Source: Calycina herbarum (Eukaryota; Ascomycota; Leotiomycetes; Helotiales; Pezizellaceae). From it: a DNA stretch of 64,000 bases. Numbering within the stretch: position 1 is the first letter of the stretch; each line of letters opens with the position of its first letter. Positions 10,519 to 21,115 of the stretch are shown here, in pieces. The position numbers were made by a program, and so were the translations under genes. Below the pieces are notes generated by a model. The model saw nothing but the letters and a program-made list of their open reading frames with translations. It ran no database searches and was not told the DNA's origin. The stretch is taken from positions 434,001 through 498,000 of the forward strand of contig LLEY01000005.1 of the NCBI GenBank assembly GCA_001414485.1, in the 5' to 3' direction.

Positions 10519-12425
10519 AAGGGTGTATGTTTGGCGGGGTATGGATCAGTGAGTTCTTCTTTTTCACGTCACAAGGAGTAACAGGAGTAATATGGCAAAA
10601 CATTTCCAAGGGGTGTTAGGTAATGGCTGCTCTTGGAGTTCCTTGTTTACAGAATTGCCGATATCACAGCACCGAAAGTTTTTCTAATGTGAAGGCACTG
10701 TGGAGGGGTAGTTCATATTGCCGAACTTGTGCTAAGCATCCATGGAGTTGGCAGGACGTAGTCCTCCATCGGGATTCGAGAAAATATTGGATTTGTTTTC
10801 AAGCACCATACTGCCACAATTAGTATTTGGAATACTCTTTGAGCCAAGGTAGGAGGATTCAATGCCAGAGTTCTAGATCCCCAGAACTAGACATATGGTC
10901 CATTGTGGCACATGATCGTTTATACAACTCCAAAGACCTAAGCAGTCTAGGTTCTGTTCTGTCGGCAATCCATACCAAATTCCAATTGGTTTGTTTTTTA
11001 TAAGACCATCAGCCCTAACTGATTTGCCGAAGGGTTTCTATCATTTTTTTTGTTCACATCGGACATAGTCGTATTAGTCGTATACTCGGGTTTTAGGAGG
11101 GAAACTGGGAAACTTAAAATGCTGCCCTGACTCTCACTCAAATTTGGGGAACTGGGGTAATCCCTCGATGATATCAACTCAATAAAAAAACTCACGGACA
11201 TCCGATAAGGATTGTTGGGATACTCTGTTTTGCCCACCATGGCGTTTGTGCAGATGCTTCCAGAAATGGTTGATATGTAATGTTATATGAAATATGCGAG
11301 CTTCGGGGTCTCCTTTCCCGAATGCTTCATCTGGTTGCCCGATTTCATCCCCGAGTCGGGAAGCAGTTCTGCTGTACAACTCGACTCTTATGATCCTGTT
11401 ATTGTAACATACGACTGACGTCGTAGAAATCGCCAACCAGAAAAGCTTACGTCGCAAAAAAAAGTGTGGTGCAGTAGTACTCTAACCCATATGCAAGGCC
11501 TAGTGGCGATAAGCAGGAACATTCGATTCCCCAGGCTGCTCTTTCCCCACCGGTAGCTGAGCTTCACGGATCCCGGATGGATGGATAAGAGTAGAGGAAA
11601 CAGCAGAAGGCAGATGACTGACTACTTGAGGGCATCGTGAGTTGCTTATCTGAGAAAAGTCAAAGAACTGGACGAACAATATTAGGCGTCTCTTCGACGT
11701 TTCCTCGCGTCTTTCTTTCAGGGTTCAACGTTGACGGGTTCTGCCCCTTTTTGTTCGTGCCCGCCGCGGTAAGGTTACCAAAACCATGATTGGGCGAAAG
11801 TTTTAATCACCAACTCCACCAGGCCACCGCTTTCGCCTTCCACCTGGTTGACCTGCAACAAGTTCTGCTTGATTTCTCCCTCAACCGATCATCAACTTCG
11901 CCATTTCACAGTCTTCGGGCATTCCTTGGATTCAACACCAACCGAATCATACGAATTGGCTCCCGAACTGCCGTCGACCACTCGGAAATAGTTCACGACT
12001 AGAATTCCAACGGTATGTACAATTTCCACAACAATTTCTGGGTCTGGTTTTCGAGCTTGCGCGATTTTTCCCGCATACGACAATGGAGAAAGCGACCTCG
12101 AGACGTTTCTCTAGTTGAAGATAGGCTACAATAATAGCTCGAGGAGCTGCAACTTCATGGATTTAAATGGGCGTGGCGGGCAGATTGGACTCAGATTGCG
12201 GTGGTGTAATTCATTGTTTGACAGACACCAAGTCAGCTACACAATCGCACATCACCTCCAAAAACTCCCTTCAAAGCCCTTGTCCCATCCGCCTTCTCTC
12301 ATATTCAATATCTTTCATTTCAATGCTAACAAGTGTATCCCTCGGCAGAAAAACAATAGACAAGTCCGTTATCGGCTTTTCGATGGCTTTATAATTTCCT
12401 ACGAACCCTTCTCAGAACCTCAGAA
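10519..12425. other. Intergenic region and HMGR promoter/leader
   Basis: No gene is supported. The right part (about 11760-12425) is probably HMGR promoter and 5' UTR: it is pyrimidine-rich and contains a plausible leader intron listed separately. I looked for sterol-regulatory-element-like sites and saw no convincing match. Confidence 0.4.
12013..12348 (+). other. Possible 5' UTR intron of the HMGR gene
   Basis: A good donor (CG|GTATGTACAA) at 12013 pairs with a good acceptor at 12348 (CTCGGCAG) preceded at 17 nt by the branch-type sequence GCTAAC and a pyrimidine-rich tract. At 336 nt it is long for this genome but normal for a leader intron. No open frame upstream would be joined in frame, so it would be non-coding. 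Inferred from splice signals only. Confidence 0.35.
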
Positions 12426-15400
12426 ATGCTCGGATCATCTTTCCTTCGATCGAAGCTCCCTGGAGCCACGAACGAATCTGCTGCAGGGCCAATATGGTTG
12501 AATAAACGAGTTACACCACTTTTGCAGAGTCTCTCCTACCGAGCATGTCTTCACCCAATACACACGATCGTCATAGTCGCTTTTTTCGCGAGTACCAGTT
12601 ATATCGGCCTTCTCGAAAGCAGCCTCTTCGATGTTAGCGAATTGAATACTTTTGGAGGCAAGGCGGACTGGGCATCTTTACAAGAAGGAAGTCGACAATT
12701 GAGAGTTGGGAGTGAAACTGGTTGGAAATGGCAACCTGCAGATGTGGACACGCCTGTTACGAAAGATGTGGATCATTTGGCTCTCTTGACATTTGTTTTC
12801 CCAGATTCTCTGGCCGCCAATTCCCCACAGACTGCTCCATTGTCGGAAGCAATTCCCTTGCCACAAAATCTATCCGTCACACTATTACCTTCGACTTCAA
12901 ACCCCCTGTCTCCAATATCCCAGGATAGCGCCCTAGCATACTCAGTACCATACACAAATGCAGCCGAGTTTCTTGTCCGAGCTCAGGAATTACCTAATGT
13001 TGGAGCTCTGCCAGAAAGCGGTAATTACGAGGCAGATGCTACCAAGGAGCACAAAAAATGGATAATGAAGGCAGCAAAGGTGACTGAAACTCAATCTGGA
13101 ATCGGAAACTGGGTTGCCAACGCCTGGACAGCCTTTGTGGATCTTCTAAAAAATGCCGAAACTCTGGATATTATCATCATGGTTTTGGGCTACATTTCGA
13201 TGCACTTGACTTTCGTGTCGCTATTTGTTTCCATGCGCCGTATGGGTTCAAACTTCTGGCTATTTGCAACAACCCTTTTCTCCTCGGTCTTCTCCTTCCT
13301 CTTCGGCTTGATTGTTACCAATTGGCTGGGAGTACCAATGAATATGATTCTCCTCTCGGAGGGTCTGCCATTTTTGGTTGTCACAATTGGATTCGAAAAA
13401 TCGATTGTTCTCACCAAGGCCGTGTTATCTGCATCATTGGAAACCCGTAGACCTCAAGCACAGGACAAGGCAAAGAAGCCTGAACGACGAGACGGTATGT
13501 CACCCACCTCAATTGGGTACGCTGTGCAGGTGGCAATTGGAGAGAAGGGTTATGAAATTGTCAGAGATTACGCAATCGAGATCTGCATTTTGGTGGCTGG
13601 CGCTGCATCAGGTGTTCAAGGTGGACTTCAACAATTCTGCTTCTTGGCTGCATGGATTCTCTTCTTCGACTGCCTCCTTTTGTTTACTTTCTACACGGCA
13701 ATCTTGAACATCAAACTTGAAATCAACCGCATCAAGCGCCATGTGGCACTCCGCCAAGCCTTGGAGGACGACGGAGTCAATAGACGAGTCGCTGAAAATG
13801 TTGCACAAAGTGATGATTGGCCAAAAGCCGACGATGCCTCTGGAAACCGGGAGACCACCATCTTTGGTCGCAAAATTCGAGACAGCAGTATTCCCAAATT
13901 CAAGGTCTTGATGGTTGGAGGTTTCATTGTCATTAACATTCTCAACATCTGTACCATCCCCTTCCGAGGATCCAAAAACTCCAATGCCGCACCTGTCACT
14001 GGGCTTACTGGAAATGGACTTCCAAGTGTTGTCACCTCGCCTCCTATGGACCCTTTCAAAGTTGCTTCAAACGGTCTAGACTCCATTTTCGAGTCAGCAA
14101 AGTCCCAAGATAAATCTACAATCGTCACTATTCTTACACCAATCAAGTATGAGCTCGAATACCCTTCTGTACACTACGCCATTCCGTCAAAGGGAAGCAA
14201 GGGGCGTTCTATTTATGATCAAGATGGGGAACTTAGTGACTATGGTATGGGTGGCCGTGTTGTGGACGGTGTTCTCAAGAGTTTGGAGGATCCTATATTG
14301 TCAAAATGGATTGTTGTCGCCCTCGCATTGAGTGTTATTCTCAATGGGTATCTCTTTAATGCAGCACGATGGAGTATCAAAGAGCCTCTTCAAATGCCAC
14401 CACACCATGCGGTGGATGCTAAAGAGCTTGATCAGGCTGAGAAGTTCAACAACTCTGCCTCTGTCCAAACCTTGAAGCTCCCTGCTATCGACCCAGATGC
14501 AAATACTCTTGCTCAAGCTACCCCTCCTACACCTGCAACAACAGATGATGAAGACGAAGTTCTCACCATGCGAAGACCCCAAGCTCCATCTGATTCCCAA
14601 GTAATGCGCCGAACTCAAGCTCAAATGGAACAGATGGTCCAGGAAAACCGACACACTGAACTCTCCGACAAGGAAGTCATTGAACTATCTATGCAGGGCA
14701 AAATTCCTGGTTACTCACTCGAAAGAAAACTCAAGGATTGCACCAGAGCTGTCAAGATCAGAAGAGCAATTATCTCACGAACTGCTGCCACCGCCGAGAC
14801 CACCAGCCTTTTGGAATCCTCCAAACTTCCATACGAACACTACGATTACGACCGTGTATTGGGAGCCTGTTGCGAAAATGTCATCGGTTACATGCCATTG
14901 CCCCTTGGTGTCGCTGGTCCTATTGTGATTGACGGTCAAAGTTTCTTCTTGCCAATGGCCACTACCGAAGGTGTTCTTGTAGCTAGTGTAAGCCGTGGTT
15001 GCAAAGCCATCAACTCTGGTGGCGGTGCAATTACTGTCGTTACTGGCGATGGAATGACTCGTGGTCCATGTGTTGCCTTTGAGACCTTGGAAAGAGCTGG
15101 TGCAGCCAAAAACTGGATCGACTCCGAAGTGGGCCAAGCCACCATGACCAAAGCATTCAACTCTACCAGCAGATTCGCTCGATTACAATCAATCAAGACT
15201 GCTCTTGCCGGAACTTATCTCTATCCCCGTTTCAAGACAACCACTGGTGATGCCATGGGAATGAACATGATCTCTAAAGGTGTCGAATTTGCTTTAAGCG
15301 TCATGGCTGACAGTGGATTCGATGACATGGATATAATTTCAGTCTCTGGTAACTTCTGTACCGACAAGAAACCTGCTGCTATCAACTGGATCGACGGACG

Positions 15401-16070
15401 TGGAAAGAGTATTGTGGCCGAAGCCATCATTCCTGGAGACGTTGTCCGAAAGGTGCTCAAGACTGATGTTGACTCTATGGTGGAGTTGAACATCGCCAAG
15501 AATCTTGTTGGTAGTGCGATGGCTGGAAGTATTGGTGGTTTCAACGCCCAAGCTGCCAACATTGTCACTGCAGTTTTCTTGGCAACTGGTCAAGATCCCG
15601 CACAAAATGTTGAGAGCAGTAATTGTATCACACTCATGAAGAAGTAAGTCTCATCAACCCTAGTCTATCATATGCTCCCTGCTCACATATTCCCTAGCTT
15701 GCGCGGAAACCTCCAAATCAGCGTTTCCATGCCTTCTATTGAGGTCGGTACCATCGGAGGTGGCACAATCCTTGAACCACAAAGCGCCATGCTCGACTTA
15801 CTTGGTGTCCGAGGCTCCCACCCAACAAACCCAGGTGACAATGCACGCAAACTTGCACGTATCGTCGCTGCTGGTGTGTTAGCCGGTGAACTCTCATTAT
15901 GTAGTGCTTTGGCAGCTGGTCATCTCGTCCGAAGTCATATGGCCCACAACCGAAGTGCACCAGTCACCAGAAGCAACACACCAGCTCCCACTGGAGCCCA
16001 GACTCCACTTACATCCGCCGCATCAAGCCTGGCTATGTCACAAGCAGCCGTTCTTCGAGCTGCGAGGTAG
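12426..16070 (+). CDS. HMG1: 3-hydroxy-3-methylglutaryl-CoA reductase (class I, ER membrane)
   Basis: Reduces HMG-CoA to mevalonate with two NADPH; the controlling step of ergosterol and isoprenoid synthesis. Two exons, 12426-15643 and 15698-16070, give 1196 residues, normal for filamentous fungi. The N-terminal half is membrane-bound: a first segment after NPIHT-like [11 protein letters not shown], then a sterol-sensing-type domain at about 245-395 ([17 protein letters not shown] onward) and further segments to about 650. A charged linker follows. The catalytic domain shows [16 protein letters not shown] (about 817), the catalytic Glu in TTEG (about 845), the Asp in GDAMGMNM (about 940), the Lys in [11 protein letters not shown] (about 977), GTIGGGT (about 1090) and the catalytic His in [14 protein letters not shown] (about 1148). 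The intron falls just after the CITLMK segment. Nothing is missing. The sterol-sensing domain suggests feedback control of stability. Confidence 0.98.
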
Positions 16071-16830
16071 TAAGGATGGATTGAGTTTACTATGCATTAG
16101 CATTGGGCGATGGAGTTTTTTGATGGGGTTGGGCGTCGTCTTATTTTTTTGATTTGGTTCCCCTGAAGATGTGAAGGGGTTTTTTTCTTTTGTTTGAAAA
16201 TTAAATGCGAGCGTGCATACACTGGCGGTAAAGCTTAGCTCCCACTATACCTATATATCTTGGCTGCGAGGACATAGAATTTTTGGGACCCGATGATGGG
16301 GCCTTGTTTATGCGTAATTTTTCTTCTTTCTTCCCCCGATTCGTTTGCGGGATTTGGATTGGAGAAAGGGAGGGAGTGGGAGGGGTTAGGGTATGTAGAT
16401 GAGGTGGTAGATAGATACAATAATGCATAAACCATTTGAAATTTTAACTTGTTTTCTTTACTTTTTCTTATCTAATTAGACTCGCTGTTTTCTTAGCGTT
16501 GTTTAGTCCTACTTTAGTACTGGTGCTGGCTCAGGTACCAAACTCTGTAATCCGTACACACGGCTCTACCGAGACGGAAAAAACTTCCCTTTTTACACGC
16601 CTACACCCCGTACTAAAATAGAACTTAAACACTCAACAGAAGTCAGAAAAATACAAAAAATATATAGCATGACTCTAGATTCACTTATTGATAATTGTAG
16701 ACACTCTCATTACTACTCGAGTACTACTCAAGTAGTCTATAAATAGAAATAATATATAGTAAATATACTAAAACACTACTATTTAAGTAGTATAAAAAAG
16801 TATATCTTTAAAATCAAACAGTTTACTCTA
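16071..16830. other. HMGR 3' flank grading into AT-rich repeat DNA
   Basis: The first 300 bases are a T-rich 3' UTR-like region. From about 16660 the DNA is AT-rich and contains the palindromes ACTACTCGAGTACT and CTACTATTTAAGTAG. Similar palindromes (TACTACTCGAGTAGTA) occur on the other side of the transposon nest near 19567, hinting at a further, older repeat layer around it. Confidence 0.35.
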
Positions 16831-17099
16831 ACGTGGTACACCAGGACCTCGGACACCCCAGGACCTCGGACACTTGAATCTCATACAAAAAACGTCTGTG
16901 CATAACCGTGCACTTTACGTATTTATTAATAAAAAAATCTAAAATTGAAATTTTACTAAGGAAACAAGCGTTTAATATTGTAATAACGTGGTTTATCAGG
17001 ACCTGGATCATATCAGGACCTAGATTAATTTTAGCGAATTCCTAACCCCCTTCCTTTATAACGCGTTTTTTCTACTATATATTATGTTAGTTATTCTAT

Positions 17100-19030
17100 A
17101 AGAATCAAAAATCATTCTAGCTATCGAGGCTATTCGAACATCTAAAAAGCTAAGCCGTCGGAAGGCTGCAAAGCTCTACGGAGTGCCCTTTTCTATACTA
17201 AACGGTAGAATAAACAGCCAAACTACTCTCTCTAAGCGACAGCCAGCAAACGTCAAATTGTCTAAGCTAGAAGAGGAAGTAATTGTTTAGAATATACTTG
17301 ATCTAGATTCGAGAGGGTTTACACCCCGGCTAGGTGGCGTAGAAGATATAGCGAATTATATACTTAAATCGCGAGGGGGAAAACGCGTCGACAAGCTCTA
17401 GGCATATCGATTTATATAACGACAACTAGCTCTTAAGACGTATTTTAATCGTATTTATGATTTCTAAAAGGCCTTATACGAAGATTCTAAGCTAATTAGC
17501 TCGTGGTTCCGACTAGTTGAAAATATAAGGGCAAAATACAGTGTTTTAGACTACGACTTCTATAACTTCGACGAAACCGGGTTTATAATAGGTGTGATTT
17601 ACCCTACAATAGTTATAACCTATGTAGATCGACGTGGCAGAGGCAAGGCAGTTTAGCTAGGGAATCGGGAATAGGCTATAGCAATTGCTTGTATCAATAG
17701 TAAAGGCTAGAGTGTCCCTCTATTTCTAGTAGTTTTGTGATAGCCAGCTATTGTGAAGTGCCGATTGCCAAGAGGATATGATACGTACCGAGGGCACGGA
17801 ACAGGATTACGGTACAGTTTTGGTTTCGGGATTGTCAGAGCCGGATCGGTACGGACTTTTACTATTGTCCGAGCCTCTTGTAAATAGCTGCCTCCTCTCT
17901 ATCGGGAAAGACCAATTTGGTCTTTTCCTTCGTATCAGAGCCTAGTATTCGGATATGTCATTCTATCGAACGCACTTCCATATGCCTCTTTTGTAGTAGT
18001 ATTCGTTTCGTGCCGTTACAAGTTTAAGGCAAGAACCACCTTTTAAATTAGTATATAGACGGCGGCCTCCTACCCAACTAGGTTATTAAACCGACAAGTA
18101 ACAGATAGACAAACAATGAGACAAGTCTAGAATAGCTAAAACACTTCGATAAATACACTGCTACTCGTATAAAGGGTCTATATCGAATGCTAGTATTAGA
18201 TAGGTATAAGAGTTACGAATCGGCCGAGTTCTAAGAGTACTATAAGGCATACAACATTATAACTCTTGGACTACCTCCTCATTCGTCCTATCTAACCTAG
18301 CTACTTAATATTAGGTGCTTTAGTGTGTTAAAGCGGGCGTATAGTCGATAGATTAAGACGTTTATTAAAGCCTATATTAACTATATTACGAAGGTAGAGT
18401 TCTTTCTAGCCTTTATAGCAGTATATAGGGAATCTATAACAGCCTAAAACGCTTAGGCTAGATTCCGTGGAGCTGGCTTAGTGCCCTTTGACTTACAAGT
18501 AGTGCTTTTAAAGTTTGATATAAAGTTATAAACTCTAACTCCTTCTAGACCCTCTACTACCAACACTAATCCTTAGGTCTCCTAGACCCCTTCTAACCTA
18601 ACTAAAGCTCTTTTATAAACAACACTTGTTCGAAATCGAATTGCCTGTTATTAAGGGAGCTCGCTAACTCCACTCTTCGAGACAGTTGCTACATTAGCTA
18701 AGGGTATAAAGCGAATAGCTTATAAGATGACCCTTCTGTTCGCTAAGGTACATACCCTTTAAGCAGCCAACGAAACCTTAAGCAAACGCCGTAGCGCTAA
18801 AAAGGCTCGTGTCTGTTAAGGGGGTGCACTTATAGTAGAGGATGTACAGGACATTATAGCCTAGAAGGATATAGATAAGCAGATACAACGCGACGTATAT
18901 ACGGCGGGGGGTAGTCGTAAGGAGGGTCAACCGTCTAGGCGACACTGTAGAATCTATAGAAAAGCTGGTCATAACGTACGAACTTGTTAAGAAGCTGTAG
19001 ATATATCTAGTTCCTCGGATTCCGAGTAGT
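17100..19030 (+). pseudogene. Inactivated Fot1/pogo-type transposase
   Basis: Read with stops, the frame shows the family landmarks in order: an N-terminal helix-turn-helix (AIEAIRTSKKLSRRKAAKLY, then GVPFSILNGRIN), the DDE catalytic region start (YDFYNFDETGFIIGVI), a second block after the LTR (KGLYRMLVLD, the second catalytic Asp region), LPPHSSYLT, FSVLKRAYSR and FRGAGLVPFD, and a C-terminal CRIYRKAGHNVRTC zinc-knuckle-like motif. Many codons expected to be Trp or Gln are TAG/TAA, which is the C>T (G>A) pattern of RIP. Together with the 285-bp insertion this makes the gene dead. Confidence 0.75.
17736..18020. mobile_element. Solo LTR inserted in the transposase relic
   Basis: A 285-bp block starts TGTGATAGCC and ends GCCGTTACA, so it has the TG..CA ends of a long terminal repeat. 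It is flanked by a perfect 5-bp duplication AGTTT (17731-17735 and 18021-18025). Removing the block and one AGTTT restores continuity of the transposase relic. Its base composition is much less AT-biased than the host element, so it is younger or escaped mutation. No internal retrotransposon sequence remains, as expected after LTR-LTR recombination. Class (copia or gypsy) cannot be told. Confidence 0.75.
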
Positions 19031-19416
19031 TTTAGTTAATTTAATATATTATAGTTGATTTATTAATATTCTAAGTTTAATACTAAGGAAAACTGATCCG
19101 GTTCCTGATATGATCCGGGTCCTGATAAACCACGTTAATATCAATTTTAAATCTTTACTAGTTTTAATTAACAGTTCGCTTAAAAATACCCCTGTAATCA
19201 TTTGCTACTTTTCCTTTTTAAATAACACTTTAATATAAGATAAGTAATATTTAAAAACTAAGAATTAAGAATACTCTTATATTTATAAAACTAAAATTTC
19301 AATTTTAGATTTTTTTATTAATAAATACGTAAAGTGCACGGTTGTGCACAGACGTTTTTTGTATGAGATTCAAGTGTCCGAGGTCCTGGGGTGTCCGAGG
19401 TCCTGGTGTACCACGT

Positions 19417-20088
19417 TATTACTTTTTTTGTCTCTTTTTCTTTTTCTTTTTCTTTATAGAGGAATTATAAAAATTCTGACCTAAGTACTCCGCTAGACCG
19501 GATATTATAATAGGGTATCCTCTGAGCCTCCGATCACTCAGCCCGGATCGGTCCGAGTCGGTCCGTACTACTCGAGTAGTACTTAAATAGTATTAAGTAG
19601 AGTAGAGTAGCAGTCACTACTCTACTCTACTCTACTCATTTCTCACACTGGAACGATAAAAACCCCTTAGATGTTAAGATTTAACTAACTAGAATACTCG
19701 GCAAGCTGGTTTACAAACCACATTAGTCTTATAGTGGATGGGTAGATACTTTTTATCACTTTTGAAAACTCTTGTTATGCTGTTAGGCTGCTAGCTCTGA
19801 GTCCTTTTGTCTAAGGGTCTGTATTTACAGAGTTGACTATCAAATTGACTACTACGGCACCCTAGAAGTACCAAGTCCAACTAGTAAACTCCTCAGATCC
19901 TGGAGTAGAGTGTTGTGATGTACAAAAAAAAGAGAAATTAGTACAAGACGACTAAGGGTATTTCCGGAAAAGAATGCTCTTAGGATGATCCTTCGTTCTT
20001 AATATATCGCTTATTTTTGCCCATTGGTGGTAGCTTGCGCTTTTTCTAGGTTGAAATTTAGTTTCTTTTGTTATGAATAATGGAGGGG
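19417..20088. other. Repeat-flanking DNA with short palindromes and a GAGTA repeat
   Basis: No gene is seen. Around 19567 is the palindrome TACTACTCGAGTAGTA. At 19596-19638 GAGTA/TACTC pentamers form an inverted pair around CAGTCA. The last 100 bases are the 3' flank of the minus-strand SAP-like gene. Confidence 0.35.
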
Positions 20089-21115
20089 TTAATTTCTTAC
20101 AGTAGGTGGCTCAAATTTCTCATCACTACTGTCGCTATCGTCGCTATCGTAGACAACAATGGCATGTTTAGCGTCAGCACCCTCTTCAACAAAAATACCA
20201 GCATAATTTCCGTCCTCAGCGTCGGTGCCACCGTTGAGCTCAACGGCATGTTCAGCATAATTTCCTTGCTCAGAATCAAAGTCATGATCAAATTCATGCG
20301 CTGAATATATGCCTTGCTCTGAATTAATGTCATCAATACCATGCTCAAGATCAACGAACATCGCGCTGCACTCAACATTATCGCCATATTCCACGTTTTC
20401 CTGAGCCGCTGATACTGATGTTGCTCCAGATGGGACTTCCGAGTTCGGGTCGAAAACCATGTCAGAGGTTGGGTTGTCGACTGGTGCGTGATTAATCATA
20501 TAATTTGCTTGCTGGAAGTGTTCATTAGCTTTTGGCTTATTGGGCAGGTTATCAGGGGAAGCCAGAAGATTGGTAAATACTTACGCTCTCGGCATCAGCA
20601 GCAAATGTTTGTAATATCTTTGAAGAGGTATCCTTAACATTACTAGCGAGACTATCGACTTTTTTGAAATGGTAAAAACTTGAGGCGTCGGGTGGAGAAG
20701 GCATCGGAAAGGTTCCTGGAAGTTTTCGGTGCTGCTCCAAACTGTGGCGGTACTTGGTGAAGAGTCTTTGGATATCGTGTTTTTGATTCGAAGTATGCGC
20801 AGTGCTAGCCTTCGTCTGTCGCTCGTAATGATCTCTTCGGGCCTTTCCATCAATCTCGAGGTGTTTTAACACATATTTCTCGTCAGCTTCTGCGCGTAGT
20901 CTTCTCTTATTTGTAGTCGGGTCGTTGGCATTGTCAAGTGGCTCCTTCGAGGCCTCTCTTTCCTGGTATTCGACTCTCAAGACTCGATCGACCAACAGAA
21001 CTTTTAAAGTGGGATTACGGGCGGAGAGTTGGATTCCCGATTCACTCAAACGCTTTCTGAGAACCGCAGCGGTTTGGTCTTGCCAGTCAACCTGGCGGCG
21101 GCTGGGTGGATTCAT
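20089..21115 (-). CDS. Hypothetical protein with an N-terminal SAP-like motif and a long acidic tail (317 aa)
   Basis: Two minus-strand exons, 21115-20585 and 20511-20089, are joined in phase 0 by a 73-nt intron (donor GTAAGTATTT, acceptor CTTCCAG). Residues about 12-45 (DQTAAVLRKRLSESGIQLS and on) follow the SAP helix-turn-helix pattern, which often binds AT-rich DNA. Residues 60-130 are charged and helical. The second exon is strongly acidic (many Glu/Asp, VYDSDDSDSSDEKFE near the end). This composition suggests a nuclear protein, but I do not recognise the family. Both exons lose meaning if the intron is ignored: the first frame would end shortly after the donor. Confidence 0.6.

Larger units (their letters stand above)
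16986..19135 (+). mobile_element. Degenerate pogo/Fot1-like DNA transposon, nested inside the MITE
   Basis: About 2.15 kb, bounded by inverted repeats of about 40 bp (left ACGTGGTTTATCAGGACCTG, right its complement ending CCTGATAAACCACGT) and flanked by TA duplications at 16984-16985 and 19136-19137. It carries a plus-strand transposase relic. Size, TA target and transposase type agree with the Fot1 group of fungal pogo elements. It is itself interrupted by a solo LTR at 17736-18020. Confidence 0.8.
16831..19416. mobile_element. Non-autonomous TIR element (Tc1/mariner type) split by a later insertion
   Basis: The ends are inverted copies of about 125 bp: left 16831-16960 and right 19290-19416. 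They start ACGTGGTACACCAGGACCTC and contain a direct repeat of CAGGACCTCGGACAC. The element is flanked on both sides by TA, as expected of Tc1/mariner insertions. Without the inner transposon (16986-19135) only about 435 bp remain, with no coding potential, so this is a MITE-like element mobilised in trans. Its terminal design (paired CAGGACCT words) resembles that of the transposon inside it, so the two probably belong to related families. Confidence 0.75.
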
